Positions 63,586 through 64,000 of a DNA stretch of 64,000 nt are shown one piece after another (positions within the stretch are counted from its first letter, which is position 1; each line of letters starts with the position of its first letter). The notes under the pieces were generated by a model. It made no database searches. It was given only the letters and a program-made list of their open reading frames with translations, and was not told the origin of the DNA. This DNA is from Cellulomonas sp. Leaf334. GTDB lineage: Bacteria; Actinomycetota; Actinomycetes; Actinomycetales; Cellulomonadaceae. Made by a program: the position numbers and the translations under genes. Location of the stretch: contig NZ_LMOO01000001.1 in assembly GCF_001424195.1 (NCBI RefSeq), positions 1,211,198 through 1,275,197 of the forward strand, read 5' to 3'.

Positions 63586-64000
63586 ACACGACCGCGCGCA
63601 TCACCCCGACCACGCTGGCCGACGGCCGCGAGCTGGTCTACTTCGACGACTCCGAGCCGTACGTCTCGGGCGCGGCGACCCGCACCCTGACCGACGCGCG
63701 CCCGCTGGCGGACCGGTTCGCACCCGTGCCCGACGCGGACGGCGTACCGCAGCCGGTGACCGGCCCCGAGCTGCGTCGCGACCCGCTCACGGGCGAGTGG
63801 ATCCCGATGGCCGCACACCGGATGAACCGCACGTTCCTGCCGCCCGCCGACGCCAACCCGCTGGCGCCCGCGAAGCCCGGTGCGGTCTACCAGGACGGCG
63901 AGATCCCCGCCGAGGACTACGACGTCGTCGTGTTCGAGAACCGCTTCCCGTCGCTGCTCGCCGTCCCCGGCGTGCCGGACGCCCCCGTGCAGCGCGACGG
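63582..64000 (+). CDS. galT: Galactose-1-phosphate uridylyltransferase (truncated by window end)
   Basis: First 139 residues of GalT, which exchanges UMP between UDP-glucose and galactose 1-phosphate in the Leloir pathway. The N-terminus shows LRRDPLTGEWIPMAAHRMNRTFLPP and VVFENRFPSLLAVPG, conserved in the family. The active-site His-Pro-His motif lies beyond the window. GTG start within the DeoR stop, with GGAG upstream. Further galactose genes such as galK probably follow. Confidence 0.93.
   Translation, partial: MNTTARITPTTLADGRELVYFDDSEPYVSGAATRTLTDARPLADRFAPVPDADGVPQPVTGPELRRDPLTGEWIPMAAHRMNRTFLPPADANPLAPAKPGAVYQDGEIPAEDYDVVVFENRFPSLLAVPGVPDAPVQRD

Overview
The window is very GC-rich, densely coded actinobacterial DNA, most like a member of the Cellulomonadaceae (Cellulomonas or a close relative). 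The evidence is direct: secreted polysaccharide enzymes carry family 2 cellulose-binding modules with Thr/Pro or fibronectin-type linkers. There is a WhiB7 regulator with an AT-hook, a mycoredoxin (implying mycothiol), an AdnA/AdnB helicase-nuclease pair, an F420-type nitroreductase, and many GTG starts and leaderless promoters. No plasmid, phage, transposon or CRISPR signal was seen; this looks like ordinary chromosome. Species assignment is inference.

Left part (1-24 kb), accessory and metabolic genes: a CBM2-linked rhamnogalacturonan lyase and a GH95 fucosidase (plant cell wall use); a divergent AraC regulator/NAD(P)-binding protein pair; a Met/Cys-rich copper-storage-like protein; a YyaL-type thioredoxin-domain protein; a SipW-type signal peptidase fused to a LamG-like secreted domain, next to a SipW-type substrate; fdhD with a YdeP-like molybdopterin oxidoreductase; a DUF1611 protein coupled to an alanine-racemase-fold enzyme; a secreted arabinofuranosidase-like GH with FN3 and CBM2; and a coupled pair of glycosyltransferases, one with HEAT repeats. 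A stand-alone LigD-type polymerase domain follows. From 24.1 to 27.6 kb there is a LuxR-family ATPase regulator with a DUF4242 protein and a deazaflavin-dependent nitroreductase, then an initiator tRNA gene with a clear promoter.

Central part (28-55.5 kb), a conserved actinobacterial block whose order I recognise from mycobacteria: UPF0182 membrane protein, PPA1309-family protein, Lon-like PDZ protease, DUF2342 protein, ThiF-like protein, whiB7, uvrD2, mycoredoxin, nudC, adnB/adnA, DUF3152, TetR, DUF3107, ferritin-like protein and rhlE. It joins DNA-end processing (UvrD2, AdnAB), thiol and NAD redox homeostasis (mycoredoxin, NudC) and stress or antibiotic response (WhiB7). whiB7 is preceded by a long leader with a 61-codon upstream ORF, an intrinsic terminator and an autoregulation-type promoter.

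Right part (55.5-64 kb), housekeeping genes: MarC, a PHP phosphoesterase, an aminopeptidase P, a stress-type membrane protein, an MgtE-N/CBS protein with a DUF1003 membrane protein, the Mrp Fe-S carrier, and the start of a galactose operon (DeoR regulator then galT, cut by the window end). A large imperfect inverted repeat lies just before the DeoR gene. At eleven genes the start codon lies exactly six bases after a -10-like hexamer, which points to widespread leaderless transcription and helped to fix several starts.
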